This document shows positions 1-7,899 of a DNA stretch of 55,853 nucleotides, in pieces. The notes under the pieces were generated by a model. That model had not been told where the DNA came from. It made no database searches and worked only from the letters and a program-made list of their open reading frames with translations. Source of the stretch: Caballeronia grimmiae (GTDB lineage Bacteria; Pseudomonadota; Gammaproteobacteria; Burkholderiales; Burkholderiaceae); contig NZ_JFHE01000038.1 of the NCBI RefSeq assembly GCF_000698555.1, positions 1-55,853 of the forward strand, given 5' to 3'. The position numbers and the translations under genes are program-made. The stretch's first letter is position 1. Every line of letters starts with the position of its first letter.

Positions 1-553
1 CGACGCCCATCACCGCGGCGACGATGCCGAATGCCGGCAGGCCATCGGCCATCTTCTGGATCGCATTGGCGGCGATGGCGCTTTCCGCGTGATGCGTTTC
101 GAGTTCTTCGTCCATCAGGTCCTGCAGTTCGAGCGCGTTCACATTGCCCGCCGACATCATGCGCAGGTAATCGACGATGAAGTCGAGCAGGTGATGATCA
201 GCCATCACGTGTTCGTACTTTTGAAACAGCGGGCTGGCTTCGGGCGCGTCGACATCGGCTTCGAGCGCCATCATTCCTTCCTTGCGCGCCTTTTGCAGCA
301 GCTCATAGAGCAGCGCGATCAGCGAAAGGTACTTCTCTTTGGTATAGCCGCCGCCCTTGAACACTTTAGGCAGCGCCTGAAGCGTTTTCTTGAGCGTCGC
401 GGTCGGGTTCGATACGACGAACGCGCCAATCGCCGCGCCGAAAATACACAGCAGCTCGAACGGCTGAAAGAGCGCAGCGAGGTGGCCCCCGACGCCGATA
501 AAGCTCCCGATCACCGAGCCGATGACGAGTACCCATCCGATAACGACAAACAT
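1..553 (-). CDS. motA: Flagellar motor stator protein MotA (partial, C-terminus outside window)
   Basis: MotA forms the proton-conducting stator of the flagellar motor with MotB in the inner membrane. The visible 184 residues begin MFVVIGWVLVIGS and carry two N-terminal membrane segments (about residues 3-22 and 33-51). A cytoplasmic part typical of MotA follows, with the motifs GGGYTKEKYLSLIALLYELL and MADGLPAFGIVAAVMGV, where the window ends. The ATG is preceded by GGAGAAATC, a good ribosome binding site. The gene points out of the window, so motB and chemotaxis genes are expected to its left. In related Burkholderia I recall flhDC just upstream of motA. Here the upstream neighbour is instead a divergent XRE regulator, so motA seems to have its own promoter and leader. 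Identity is secure from sequence. Confidence 0.96.
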   Translation of the reverse strand, partial: MFVVIGWVLVIGSVIGSFIGVGGHLAALFQPFELLCIFGAAIGAFVVSNPTATLKKTLQALPKVFKGGGYTKEKYLSLIALLYELLQKARKEGMMALEADVDAPEASPLFQKYEHVMADHHLLDFIVDYLRMMSAGNVNALELQDLMDEELETHHAESAIAANAIQKMADGLPAFGIVAAVMGV

Positions 554-579
554 GATTTCTCCGCAAATGTCCGGGCTTG

Positions 580-621
580 GCGAGCCGTGCGCGCTCGTTC
601 GACGAAACACGCACGGCTCGC
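580..621. promoter_or_regulatory. 12-bp perfect inverted repeat in the motA leader
   Basis: GCGAGCCGTGCG at 580-591 is the exact reverse complement of CGCACGGCTCGC at 610-621, with an 18-base spacer. It lies 27-68 bases upstream of the motA start, so it would fold as a strong hairpin in a motA leader transcript or serve as an operator. There is no T-tract on the motA side, so a simple terminator is unlikely. Function is inferred only from symmetry and position. Confidence 0.6.
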
Positions 622-717
622 AAAGCATTGTCTGCATGGTGCTGGGCTTTTTAACGGCGCAGTACACCGGGACATTAAGGGTGGCTCGCGGAAAGATTTC
701 GAAAGCACGTTGGCGGC

Positions 718-752
718 GGTAAATGTTACCCGGCGATTTACCTGGCAGGTAA
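718..752. promoter_or_regulatory. Tandem palindromic operator upstream of the XRE regulator
   Basis: Two dyads sit side by side. GGTAA-ATG-TTACC is at 718-730 and TTACCTG-G-CAGGTAA at 738-752. Both use the same TTACC/GGTAA half-site. They end about 35 bases before the regulator start at 788 and lie in the gap shared with divergent motA. Repeated half-sites of this kind are what a dimeric XRE protein binds, so autoregulation is the natural reading. This is inferred, not shown. Confidence 0.6.
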
Positions 753-787
753 TGGAAGCACGTCCGCGCTTCATCTACCATCGGCGC

Positions 788-1615
788 ATGAACTCGATAC
801 TGACAGCCCACACGTTGCGCGCCGCGCCTGCGACGGTTGGCGCGTTGCTGCGCGAATGGCGGCAGCGCAGGCGCATGAGCCAGCTCGATCTCGCGGGCAT
901 CGCCGACATATCGACACGGCATTTGAGCTTCGTCGAATCGGGACGCTCGATGCCGAGCCGCGACATGCTGATGCGCCTCGCCGAGCAACTCGACGTGCCG
1001 CTGCGCGAGCGCAACACGCTCTTCGTGGCGGCGGGTTATGCGCCGATCTATCGCGAGCGGACGCTGGCCGATCCGCAACTCGACGCCGCACGCCGCGCAG
1101 TCGATCTCGTGCTGAAGGGACACGAGCCGTATCCGGCGCTCGCCATCGACCGTCACTGGACGATGATCGCCGCCAACGCGGCGCTCGAGCCGCTGGTCGC
1201 GTCGGCGGATGCGTCGCTGCTCGCGCCGCCGGCGAACGTGCTGCGGCTGTCGCTGCATCCACGCGGGCTGGCGGGCGTCATCGGCAACTGGCACGCGTGG
1301 CGCGCACATGTGCTCGCACGCGTGAGGCGTCAGCTCGACGTATCGGGCGATACGGCGCTCGCCGCGCTCCTCGCCGAACTGGACGCTTATCCCGCGCCGC
1401 CGCACGCGGCAGACGAGCCGCACGGCGAACCAGACGCCGTCGTCGTGCCGCTCAGGTTGCGCACGGCACACGGCGTGCTTTCGTTCTTCAGCACGACGAC
1501 TGTCTTCGGTACGCCCGTCGACATCACGCTGTCGGAACTGGCGATCGAAGCCTTCTTTCCGGCCGACGAGGCGACAGCCGTCAAGCTGCGCGAACTGGCC
1601 GACGCACGGCGCTGA
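788..1615 (+). CDS. XRE-family regulator with MmyB-like ligand-binding domain
   Basis: Cytoplasmic DNA-binding regulator of 275 residues. The N-terminal helix-turn-helix (about residues 15-75, core RRMSQLDLAGIADISTRHLS) is of the Cro/CI type. The rest matches the MmyB-like domain that follows such HTHs in many proteobacterial and actinobacterial regulators: a conserved ALAIDRHWTMIAANAAL segment near residue 120, and a C-terminal stretch rich in TTTVFGTPVDITLSELAIE. The start MNSILTAHTL was chosen because an earlier ATG at 752 lies inside the operator palindrome and has no spaced ribosome site. The site before 788 is also weak, so the start is uncertain. It is divergent from motA. The ligand is unknown, and a link to motility is possible but unsupported. 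Confidence 0.88.
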   Translation: MNSILTAHTLRAAPATVGALLREWRQRRRMSQLDLAGIADISTRHLSFVESGRSMPSRDMLMRLAEQLDVPLRERNTLFVAAGYAPIYRERTLADPQLDAARRAVDLVLKGHEPYPALAIDRHWTMIAANAALEPLVASADASLLAPPANVLRLSLHPRGLAGVIGNWHAWRAHVLARVRRQLDVSGDTALAALLAELDAYPAPPHAADEPHGEPDAVVVPLRLRTAHGVLSFFSTTTVFGTPVDITLSELAIEAFFPADEATAVKLRELADARR

Positions 1616-1724
1616 CGCTTACAAAGTGGAACCTGGCGGCGTCGTGCGGATCAATAATGAAGCTGAAGCGTGCGACGTCGTGCACGATGCAGTTTTCGTT
1701 CAATCAACGCGGAAAAAGGCAGCC

Positions 1725-1997
1725 ATGATTCAGACATTCGAACAAGTGATCGGCGGCGAGCGCATGCAGTTTTGCGCCAGTATCGCGGAAGGCGGCGGGC
1801 CGCAACGGGTCATCATCAGCCGGGCGGATTCGGCGGAATCGCTCGTGATCGTGGAGGCCGACGGCATCATCGGCGCGATCAAGGCGGAAGTGGAAGCGCC
1901 CGATACGTTCGTCGCGGACGCGGTGCGCAAGGCGCAGCAGGACGCGCTCATCGAGCGTGCGCTGGAGACGGGCGAAGTGCAGACGACGAGCCTCTAA
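1725..1997 (+). CDS. Small hypothetical protein (90 aa)
   Basis: I do not recognise a named family. The protein begins MIQTFEQVIGGERMQFCASI. It alternates short beta-like segments (RVIISRADSAESLVIVEADG) with a helical acidic C-terminus (DAVRKAQQDALIERALETGE). There is no signal peptide or membrane segment. A GGAAAAAGG sequence upstream of the ATG can serve as ribosome site. It follows the XRE gene by 109 bases in the same direction and ends just before a strong hairpin. Codon usage is like its neighbours, which supports a real gene. Confidence 0.65.
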   Translation: MIQTFEQVIGGERMQFCASIAEGGGPQRVIISRADSAESLVIVEADGIIGAIKAEVEAPDTFVADAVRKAQQDALIERALETGEVQTTSL

Positions 1998-2015
1998 GGC
2001 CCGTCTTCGTTCGAT

Positions 2016-2049
2016 GATGCCCGCGCGCGCCGGCGGCCGCGCGGGCATC
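2016..2049. terminator. Bidirectional hairpin between convergent small genes
   Basis: GATGCCCGCGCG at 2016-2027 pairs perfectly with CGCGCGGGCATC at 2038-2049 (12 bp, 10-base loop). It sits exactly between the rightward gene ending at 1997 and the leftward gene ending at 2053. No clear T-tract follows on either side, so a terminator role rests on stem strength and position. Confidence 0.55.
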
Positions 2050-2052
2050 GCT

Positions 2053-2220
2053 CTACATGCGCGGTTCGCCGTTATGGGGATCGGCGGGCACGAGCGGCGT
2101 CGCCGAATCGGGACCGTCCGGCATGTCGGGGTCTTCGGGATTGGGCGCTGCGTCGGGATCGAGCAACTTGTCCGGGTCCGGCTCGATGGATTCGTCCGGT
2201 GAGCGAGGCATGGTCGACAT
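2053..2220 (-). CDS. Small acidic Asp/Pro-rich protein (55 aa)
   Basis: The peptide starts MSTMPRSPDESIEPDPDKLL. It is dominated by Asp, Pro and Glu, with repeated PDP/PDxP units (EPDPDK, NPEDPDMPDGPD) and no hydrophobic segment, so it is probably disordered. CCGGAG lies about 12 bases before the ATG. A longer in-frame start at 2325 exists but adds a basic segment of unlike composition. No function can be assigned. Moderate confidence that it is expressed. Confidence 0.5.
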   Translation of the reverse strand: MSTMPRSPDESIEPDPDKLLDPDAAPNPEDPDMPDGPDSATPLVPADPHNGEPRM

Positions 2221-2311
2221 GATGGCGTGTTCTCCGGGAGGGTAGCGAAGGCGCGCGTTCGCGCGTTCCCGGCCAATGCTGCAACGGACGTACCCGGTAC
2301 TGCGGCCCAGA

Positions 2312-2343
2312 CAAAAACGGCGCACCCCGACCGCGAGTGCGCC
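2312..2343 (-). terminator. Rho-independent terminator of the MFS gene
   Basis: On the minus strand GGCGCAC (2343-2337) and GTGCGCC (2325-2319) form a 7-bp GC stem followed directly by GTTTTTG. It lies 23 bases after the MFS stop codon. Confidence 0.8.
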
Positions 2344-2365
2344 ATTGAACGTCGAACCGCGCGGC

Positions 2366-3667
2366 TCAGCGTGCAGCCGGCGCGTCCTTGATGAAGAGCG
2401 ACGTCAGCGCGCCCACGATGCACAGCGCGCCGACATACAGCGCGGGCGCCATCGGGCTCGACTTCATCATCAGCGAGACGACGATCGGTGTGAGTCCGCC
2501 GAACACCGCATACGCGACGTTGTACGAGAACGAGATGCCCGAGAAGCGCACGGCGGGCGGGAAGGCCTTGACCATCACGAACGGAATCGCGCCGATCACG
2601 CCGACCGTGAAGCCCGTGAACGCATACCACGGCAGGAGCACGGAGGCATCCGCCGCCACTTGCTTGAAGAGCGCGTAGTACGACACGGCCAGCACGCATC
2701 CACCGATGAAAATCGTCTTGCCCGCACCGATGCGTCCCGCGATCGCGCCCGCCAGCACGCAGCCGATGGTCAGGCACAGCGTCGCGGCGCAGTTGGCGGC
2801 GAGCACCGTCGCCGGAGCGATGCCGAATTGCTTCTGCAGCAGCGTCGGCGTCATCAGGATCACGACGACGATCGCGGCGGACAGCATCCACGTCAGCAGC
2901 ATCGACACGATCACCGCGCGTCCGTGGTCGCGCAGCACGGCCTTCAGCGGAATTTCCGCCGCAAGCGACTTGCGCTTTTGCAACTCCGCGAAGACCGGCG
3001 TTTCATGCAGCCAGCGGCGCAAATAGACGGAACACAATCCGAACATGCCGCCGAGCAGGAACGGCAAACGCCACGCGAAACCGGCGACATCGGCGGGGAG
3101 GAAGGCCTTGTTGATGGCCGTGGCGACCAGCGAGCCGAGCAGGATGCCCGCCGTGAGGCCGGCCGTCAGCGTGCCGCATGCATAGCCGATATGACGGCCC
3201 GGCACGTGCTCCGACACGAACACCCACGCGCCCGGCACTTCGCCGCCGACCGCCGCGCCCTGCATCACGCGAAACAGCAGCAACAGCACGGGCGCCATCA
3301 TGCCGATCGACGCATACGTGGGCAGGAGGCCCACCAGGAGCGTCGGCACCGACATCAGCAGCACGGACAGCGTGAACATGCGCTTGCGCCCGAGCAGGTC
3401 GCCGAAGTGCGCCATGATGATGCCGCCCAGCGGCCGTGCGAGATAGCCCGCCGCGAAGATACCGAAGGTCTGCAACTGCCGCAGCCAGTCGGGAATCGAC
3501 GGCGGGAAGAACAGTTGGCCGATGACCGGCGCGAAGAACACGAAAATGATGAAGTCGTAAAACTCCAGCGCGCCGCCGAGCGCGGCGAGCGTGAGCGTCT
3601 TGTAGTCGCTGCGCGTGAGCGAGCGGCCGGCGGCGTGCGATGCGCCGTCGAAAGGTGTTGCCTGCAT
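2366..3667 (-). CDS. MFS transporter, metabolite:H+ symporter (MHS) type
   Basis: Inner-membrane secondary transporter of 433 residues with about 12 hydrophobic segments. The N-terminal ALGGALEFYDFIIFVFFAPV, the loop GDLLGRKRMF between helices 2 and 3, and FRVMQGAAVGGEVPGA in helix 4 are typical of the MHS family (relatives of ProP and ShiA), which take up organic acids or compatible solutes with protons. The start MQATPFDGAS was chosen because it leaves a normal short cytoplasmic N-terminus. An in-frame start at 3823 would add about 52 poorly hydrophobic residues. The substrate cannot be told from sequence. It stands alone and has its own terminator. Confidence 0.9.
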   Translation of the reverse strand: MQATPFDGASHAAGRSLTRSDYKTLTLAALGGALEFYDFIIFVFFAPVIGQLFFPPSIPDWLRQLQTFGIFAAGYLARPLGGIIMAHFGDLLGRKRMFTLSVLLMSVPTLLVGLLPTYASIGMMAPVLLLLFRVMQGAAVGGEVPGAWVFVSEHVPGRHIGYACGTLTAGLTAGILLGSLVATAINKAFLPADVAGFAWRLPFLLGGMFGLCSVYLRRWLHETPVFAELQKRKSLAAEIPLKAVLRDHGRAVIVSMLLTWMLSAAIVVVILMTPTLLQKQFGIAPATVLAANCAATLCLTIGCVLAGAIAGRIGAGKTIFIGGCVLAVSYYALFKQVAADASVLLPWYAFTGFTVGVIGAIPFVMVKAFPPAVRFSGISFSYNVAYAVFGGLTPIVVSLMMKSSPMAPALYVGALCIVGALTSLFIKDAPAAR

Positions 3668-4160
3668 CGAATGAGGACCCGGAATGAGGAAAGCCACGCG
3701 TGCGGCGAGCGACGCATGGAACGAGGCGATGCCCTGCGGGATGTCAGACGCGCCGGGTGAGCGCGAAACGGGAACGACTCGGGCGCGGATATGAAGCCGT
3801 CGCCCGCCATCCGCACTGCGCATGGCGACGGAGAGCCGCGGCGCATGCCCTCGCAGCGTCTCGGTAAAACGGCGAAGGCTGGATTTCGGCCATTGTGAGC
3901 CGAAGGCGGCATGTTACAGGATGTAAGCCGCCGCTCCACGAAATTCCTCAAACAAACGATCGCACGGTTGCGTCGGCGAGACGCATCCCGGTGACATGCC
4001 TTGACACTTTCGGACCAATCCGATGGGAAAGGGAAGCGTGGCTGACCAGAATGCCTGCCTGTAATGACCGTCTCCTTTTGTAACGAGACGCCCGGGGAGT
4101 GCAGCGGCAGTCACGCGCGGCATTCGGCCCATGTCCCTTAGACTCATCAGGCCTGACACT
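3668..4160. other. Intergenic region between divergent MFS and response-regulator genes
   Basis: About 490 bases without a supported gene. It contains a small dyad TTACA-GGA-TGTAA (3914-3926) and an inverted pair CGTCTC / GAGACG (4069-4074 and 4085-4090). A TTGACA at about 4003 could be a -35 element for the response regulator, but no good -10 follows at normal spacing. Open frames here are short and compositionally unlike the genes. Confidence 0.5.
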
Positions 4161-4904
4161 ATGCGCGTCGCCGTATTGCAAACCGACACAACTTATCGAA
4201 ATCTCATCAGCGAGGTCGTGAAACGCCTCGGCCATACGGTCGTGACGTTCGGCGACGGTCTTCTGCTGTCGAAAGCGCTGTCGCGCTCGACGGTCGACCT
4301 GCTGATTCTGGACTGGAATTCGTCGGGTCTCTGCGGTCTGGATCTTCTGAAATCCGTGCGCTCCAGCTTTGGCGAGCGCGTTCCGGTCATGTTCGCCACA
4401 CCCGACGGCGCGGAGCACAACGTGGTCTGCGCGCTGACGGCCGGCGCGGACGATTACGTGGTGTATCCCATTCGGCCGGGCGAATTCGGCGCGCGAATCG
4501 AAGCGTTGCTGCGTCGCGCGTTTCCGGCCACGTCGAGCGCGTGCCTGGAGATCGGACCGTATCGCTTCGACTCGCGGCAGCAGACCGTCACCGTGCGCGG
4601 CCGCCCGGTCGAACTGAGCGGCACGCAGTTCCGTCTTGCGCAGCTATTCTTCTCGAACATTGGCCGGGTGCTGTCGCGCGATCACATCTTCGCGATGGTC
4701 TGGGGCCGCGAGTTCCGCGAAACAACGCGCACGATCGACAGCCACGTTTCCCGCCTGCGCCTTGCGCTCGAGATCGAGCCGGTGAATCACTTCCGCCTGC
4801 AGCCGGTCTACAAAAGCGGCTACCGTCTCCTGCATCTTTATGATGACAGCGAGAACTCCGGCGAAGACCGCGTGGAGCCGGAGCAGGCACGATTCGCCGC
4901 GTGA
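4161..4904 (+). CDS. OmpR-type response regulator with atypical receiver domain
   Basis: DNA-binding response regulator of 247 residues: receiver about residues 1-120, winged helix about 135-235 (YRFDSRQQTVTVRGRPVELS, then TRTIDSHVSRLRLALE). The phospho-acceptor Asp is present in LLILDWNSSG and the switch Thr in VMFATPDG. However, the conserved Lys of the usual KPF motif is Tyr (DDYVVYPIRPGE), and the paired acidic residues at the N-terminus are reduced to a single Asp (VLQTDTTY). Phosphorylation control may therefore be altered. No kinase gene is adjacent. MRVAVLQTD was preferred as start because receivers normally begin there. An ATG at 4131 is in frame. A strong terminator follows. Confidence 0.9.
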   Translation: MRVAVLQTDTTYRNLISEVVKRLGHTVVTFGDGLLLSKALSRSTVDLLILDWNSSGLCGLDLLKSVRSSFGERVPVMFATPDGAEHNVVCALTAGADDYVVYPIRPGEFGARIEALLRRAFPATSSACLEIGPYRFDSRQQTVTVRGRPVELSGTQFRLAQLFFSNIGRVLSRDHIFAMVWGREFRETTRTIDSHVSRLRLALEIEPVNHFRLQPVYKSGYRLLHLYDDSENSGEDRVEPEQARFAA

Positions 4905-4936
4905 GTCGTGAAGACCGAATCAGCAGCACCTTGATG

Positions 4937-4969
4937 AATGCCGTCGCAAGACGGCATTTTTCATTTTTT
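4937..4969 (+). terminator. Rho-independent terminator of the response regulator
   Basis: AATGCCGTC (4937-4945) and GACGGCATT (4950-4958) form a 9-bp stem closed by a GCAA tetraloop, followed by TTTCATTTTTT. It begins 33 bases after the stop codon. Confidence 0.95.
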
Positions 4970-5489
4970 AGCGGCGGCGTGCTGGCCGGGCTTCGATGCT
5001 GCGGCGGATCAGCGCCGCCATCTCTTGCGCTAACGGTGGAGTGTCTCGCGCCGGTTGGACAGATATGGACGCTTCCGGCGGCACCACTGAGCCAGTAGCG
5101 CCGAGCGGCGCGGCGCTTTCAATTGGCGATACCGTCGAGTGTGCTGTTCAGCAGCGCCGGTCAAGCGCCCGCGCGACGCCTTTCCGCGCGATCCGCGCAC
5201 GGTGGCGCCGCATCGACCTGTGCTTCGATAATCCTCTCGCGAATGCGCGGTCTATGCTGGAATCGGCGTTGAATCGCGCGATGACGGCGGGCATTACGCG
5301 TTGCCAGCTACGCGCCAGGGCAGCTCTCGAAGGGTTCGCCGTGTGAAAGCCGGGCGGTTTGCGTGTTGTGCATCTGTGGCCACGCGAATTTTCGCCCCGC
5401 CGCAAACGCCAAGCATTATGCCGATTTCGTCATTCAAACCGCCTAGCCGCGCCAAGACTCCCGGCGCGAGCATTCCTACGATAGGCGGC
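4970..5489. other. Gene-free region upstream of the hydroxyproline operon
   Basis: About 520 bases. Short open frames exist on both strands (for example 4996-5346 plus and 5148-5405 minus), but their Arg/Ala-rich products look like translated noise and none has a good ribosome site. The last part must hold the promoter of the hydroxyproline operon. I cannot pick a convincing -35/-10 pair. Confidence 0.45.
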
Positions 5490-6440
5490 ATGAAAACCAT
5501 CGACATCATCGACTCCCACACCGGCGGCGAACCGACGCGCCTCGTCGTCGCGGGCGGCCCGGACCTCGGCGGCGGCACGCTGGCCCAACGGCTCGACACA
5601 TTCTGCACACAGTTCGACGACTGGCGGCGCGCCATCGTAACGGAGCCGCGCGGCTCGGACGTCATGGTCGGCGCGTTGCTGTGCGCGCCCGACGATCCGG
5701 ACGCAGCGGCGGGCGTCATTTTCTTCAACAACGTCGGTTATCTCGGCATGTGCGGGCACGGGACGATCGGCCTCGTCGCGTCGCTGGCGCATGCGGGCAG
5801 GATCGCGCCGGGGCGGCATCGGATCGACACCCCCGTCGGCCCCGTCGATGCGACGCTCAACGCGAACGGCAGCGTCAGCGTGCGCAACGTGCCGGCGTAT
5901 CGGCACCGGCATGCGGTGACCGTCGACGTGCCCGGCCACGGCCCGCTGACCGGCGACGTCGCGTGGGGCGGCAACTGGTTCTTCCTCGTCGCGGAGCATG
6001 GCCGGGAACTCGTGCCGGCGCACATCGGCGAGTTGACAGCGTTCACCGAAGCGATCCGCGACGCGTTGCACGCGCAAGGCGTCACGGGCGCGGACGGCGC
6101 GTATATCGACCACATCGAACTGTTCGCGGACTCGCCGAGCGCCGGACTCGACAGCCGCAATTTCGTGCTTTGCCCCGGCAGCGCCTACGACCGCTCGCCG
6201 TGCGGCACCGGCACGAGCGCGAAGCTCGCCTGCCTCGCGGCGGACGGCCTCCTCGCGCCGGGCGCGGTGTGGCGGCAGGAGAGCATCATCGGCAGCGTGT
6301 TCGAGGGCAGCTACGCACAGGCGGGCGGCGAACTGATTCCGACGATCACCGGCTACGCGCACATCATGGGCGAAGGGCGGCTCGTCATCGACGAGCGCGA
6401 TCCGTTCGCCTGGGGCGTGTCAGCGAGCGCGGGCGCATGA
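5490..6440 (+). CDS. lhpA: 4-hydroxyproline 2-epimerase
   Basis: Converts trans-4-hydroxy-L-proline to cis-4-hydroxy-D-proline, the first step of hydroxyproline use, in the cytoplasm. The 316 residues match the proline racemase family, with both catalytic cysteines: Cys88 in GYLGMCGHGTIG and Cys238 in RSPCGTGTSA. A Cys rather than Ser or Thr at the first site marks two-cysteine epimerases rather than the 3-hydroxyproline dehydratases. The N-terminal DSHTGGEPTRLV is typical. It overlaps the next gene by 4 bases (ATGA), and context with a D-hydroxyproline dehydrogenase supports the substrate. Proline racemase activity is less likely. Confidence 0.93.
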   Translation: MKTIDIIDSHTGGEPTRLVVAGGPDLGGGTLAQRLDTFCTQFDDWRRAIVTEPRGSDVMVGALLCAPDDPDAAAGVIFFNNVGYLGMCGHGTIGLVASLAHAGRIAPGRHRIDTPVGPVDATLNANGSVSVRNVPAYRHRHAVTVDVPGHGPLTGDVAWGGNWFFLVAEHGRELVPAHIGELTAFTEAIRDALHAQGVTGADGAYIDHIELFADSPSAGLDSRNFVLCPGSAYDRSPCGTGTSAKLACLAADGLLAPGAVWRQESIIGSVFEGSYAQAGGELIPTITGYAHIMGEGRLVIDERDPFAWGVSASAGA

Positions 6441-7585
6441 CGGCAGATGTGATCGTCGTCGGTGCGGGAATCGTCGGCGCGGCGTGCGCGGCGGAACTGG
6501 CGGCGCGCGGCTTGTCGGTCGATGTGATCGACGCGGGCGTCATCGGCGGCGGGGCGACGGCGGCGGGCATGGGGCATATCGTCCTGATGAACGATTCGCC
6601 CGCCGAATTCGCGCTTTCGCGCCTGTCCCGCGATCTGTGGCTCGCGCTCGCGCCGGACTTGCGTGCGCGAGATGCCTTCACCCGATGCGGCTCGATGTGG
6701 GTGGCGGTGGACGACGAAGAGTGCGCCGCCGCCCGCGCAATGCAGTCCGCGTTCGCCGCCGCCAGCGTCCGCGCGCATCTGCTCGACGCCGCCGCGCTGC
6801 GCAAGGAAGAGCCCGCGCTGAGTCACGCGATGCAGGGCGGGTTGGTCGTCGAAGACGACGCCGTCGTCTACGCGCCCGCCGCCGCACAGTTTCTGTTGAC
6901 GTGTTCGGCTGGCGCGAGCCGCATTCGCGTATCGACGCAAAGCGCGGTCAGCGCGGTCGATGCCAACTGCACGCACGCAAGCGTCACGCTGGTGGACGGC
7001 GAGCGGCGCACGGCGGCGCATGTCGTGGTGGCGAACGGCCTGGCGGCGTCGCGGCTCGTCGATGGCGTGCCGCTCGAAGCGAAGAAGGGCCATTTGCTCA
7101 TCACGGACCGTTATCCGGGGACCATTCGGCGTCAAATAGCGGAACTCGGCTATATCAAGAGCGCGCATCACGCGAGCGGAACCTCGGTCGCGTTCAACGC
7201 GCAGCCGCGTCCCACGGGCCAGTTGATGATCGGCTCGTCGCGGCAGTTCGGTACGACCGATCCCGCCGTCGAAATGAACGTGCTCGGCGCGATGCTGAAG
7301 CGCGCGTCGCGCTATCTGCCGGGCATCGGCGACATGAATGCGATCCGCACGTGGACCGGCTTTCGGGCGGCGACGCCGGATGGCCTGCCGATCATCGGCG
7401 CGGCGCGGCACGACAACGAACGCTTATGGCTCGCGACGGGGCACGAAGGGCTGGGCGTGACGACATCGCTGGGAACGGCGAAGCTGCTCGTCGCCCGCAT
7501 GCTGAACGATCCGCCGATGCCCGGCTTGCCCGATCTTGCGCCGTTCTCACCGCGACGGTTCGTAGTGGCGCACGCCGACGAGTGA
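6437..7585 (+). CDS. lhpB: FAD oxidoreductase, D-hydroxyproline dehydrogenase beta subunit
   Basis: DadA/GlcD-like flavoprotein of 382 residues that would oxidise cis-4-hydroxy-D-proline to 1-pyrroline-4-hydroxy-2-carboxylate. The N-terminal dinucleotide fold is clear (DVIVVGAGIVGAACAAELA), and the C-terminal RTWTGFRAATPDGLPIIG and ATGHEGLGVTTSLGTAKLL are the FAD/substrate motifs of this amine-oxidase family. It starts inside the epimerase stop codon, so the two are translationally coupled. The next genes encode the small iron-sulfur and large FAD/NAD-type subunits, as in the heterotrimeric enzyme of Pseudomonas. Confidence 0.9.
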   Translation: MTADVIVVGAGIVGAACAAELAARGLSVDVIDAGVIGGGATAAGMGHIVLMNDSPAEFALSRLSRDLWLALAPDLRARDAFTRCGSMWVAVDDEECAAARAMQSAFAAASVRAHLLDAAALRKEEPALSHAMQGGLVVEDDAVVYAPAAAQFLLTCSAGASRIRVSTQSAVSAVDANCTHASVTLVDGERRTAAHVVVANGLAASRLVDGVPLEAKKGHLLITDRYPGTIRRQIAELGYIKSAHHASGTSVAFNAQPRPTGQLMIGSSRQFGTTDPAVEMNVLGAMLKRASRYLPGIGDMNAIRTWTGFRAATPDGLPIIGAARHDNERLWLATGHEGLGVTTSLGTAKLLVARMLNDPPMPGLPDLAPFSPRRFVVAHADE

Positions 7586-7650
7586 CGCGTGCGATCCCGT
7601 TCTGCCCTGTGCCCCGAGAAACCCGATATTCGGCCCCAAGCCTCAAGCCA

Positions 7651-7899
7651 ATGACCGACCGCATCCGCATCACGATTGACGGCACGCCGCTCGTCGTCGC
7701 CGAATATACGACCGTCGCGGCCGCGCTCGCGTTGCACGGCCGCGCCGCCGCGCGCCGCTCGGTCACCGGCGAGGCGCGCGCCGCGTTCTGCGGCATGGGC
7801 GTGTGCCACGAATGCCGCGTCGCCGTCGATGGCCGCGCGCACGTGCTCGCCTGTCAGACGCTTTGCCGCGATGGCCTCGTCGTCGAGACGGCGCGATGA
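7651..7899 (+). CDS. lhpF: (2Fe-2S) small subunit of D-hydroxyproline dehydrogenase
   Basis: 82-residue ferredoxin-fold protein. The [2Fe-2S] ligands are Cys47, Cys52, Cys55 (FCGMGVCHECRV) and Cys68 (VLACQT), the spacing of the gamma subunit in heterotrimeric hydroxyproline dehydrogenases and related sarcosine or opine oxidases. It would pass electrons between the two flavoprotein subunits. It follows the beta-subunit gene by 65 bases and overlaps the alpha-subunit start by 4 bases. Confidence 0.9.
   Translation: MTDRIRITIDGTPLVVAEYTTVAAALALHGRAAARRSVTGEARAAFCGMGVCHECRVAVDGRAHVLACQTLCRDGLVVETAR

Noticed and set aside
89..787. N-terminal 233 codons of the long frame ending in the XRE regulator
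   Set aside because: It is antisense to motA and lacks any domain. The HTH protein starts at or near 788.
2276..3760. 494-residue rightward frame opposite the MFS transporter
   Set aside because: Composition is dominated by Arg, His and Glu, as expected from the reverse strand of a GC-rich membrane-protein gene. No ribosome site or domain.
4996..5346. 116-residue frame upstream of the hydroxyproline operon
   Set aside because: No ribosome site, no recognisable fold, and overlapping frames on the other strand are equally long.
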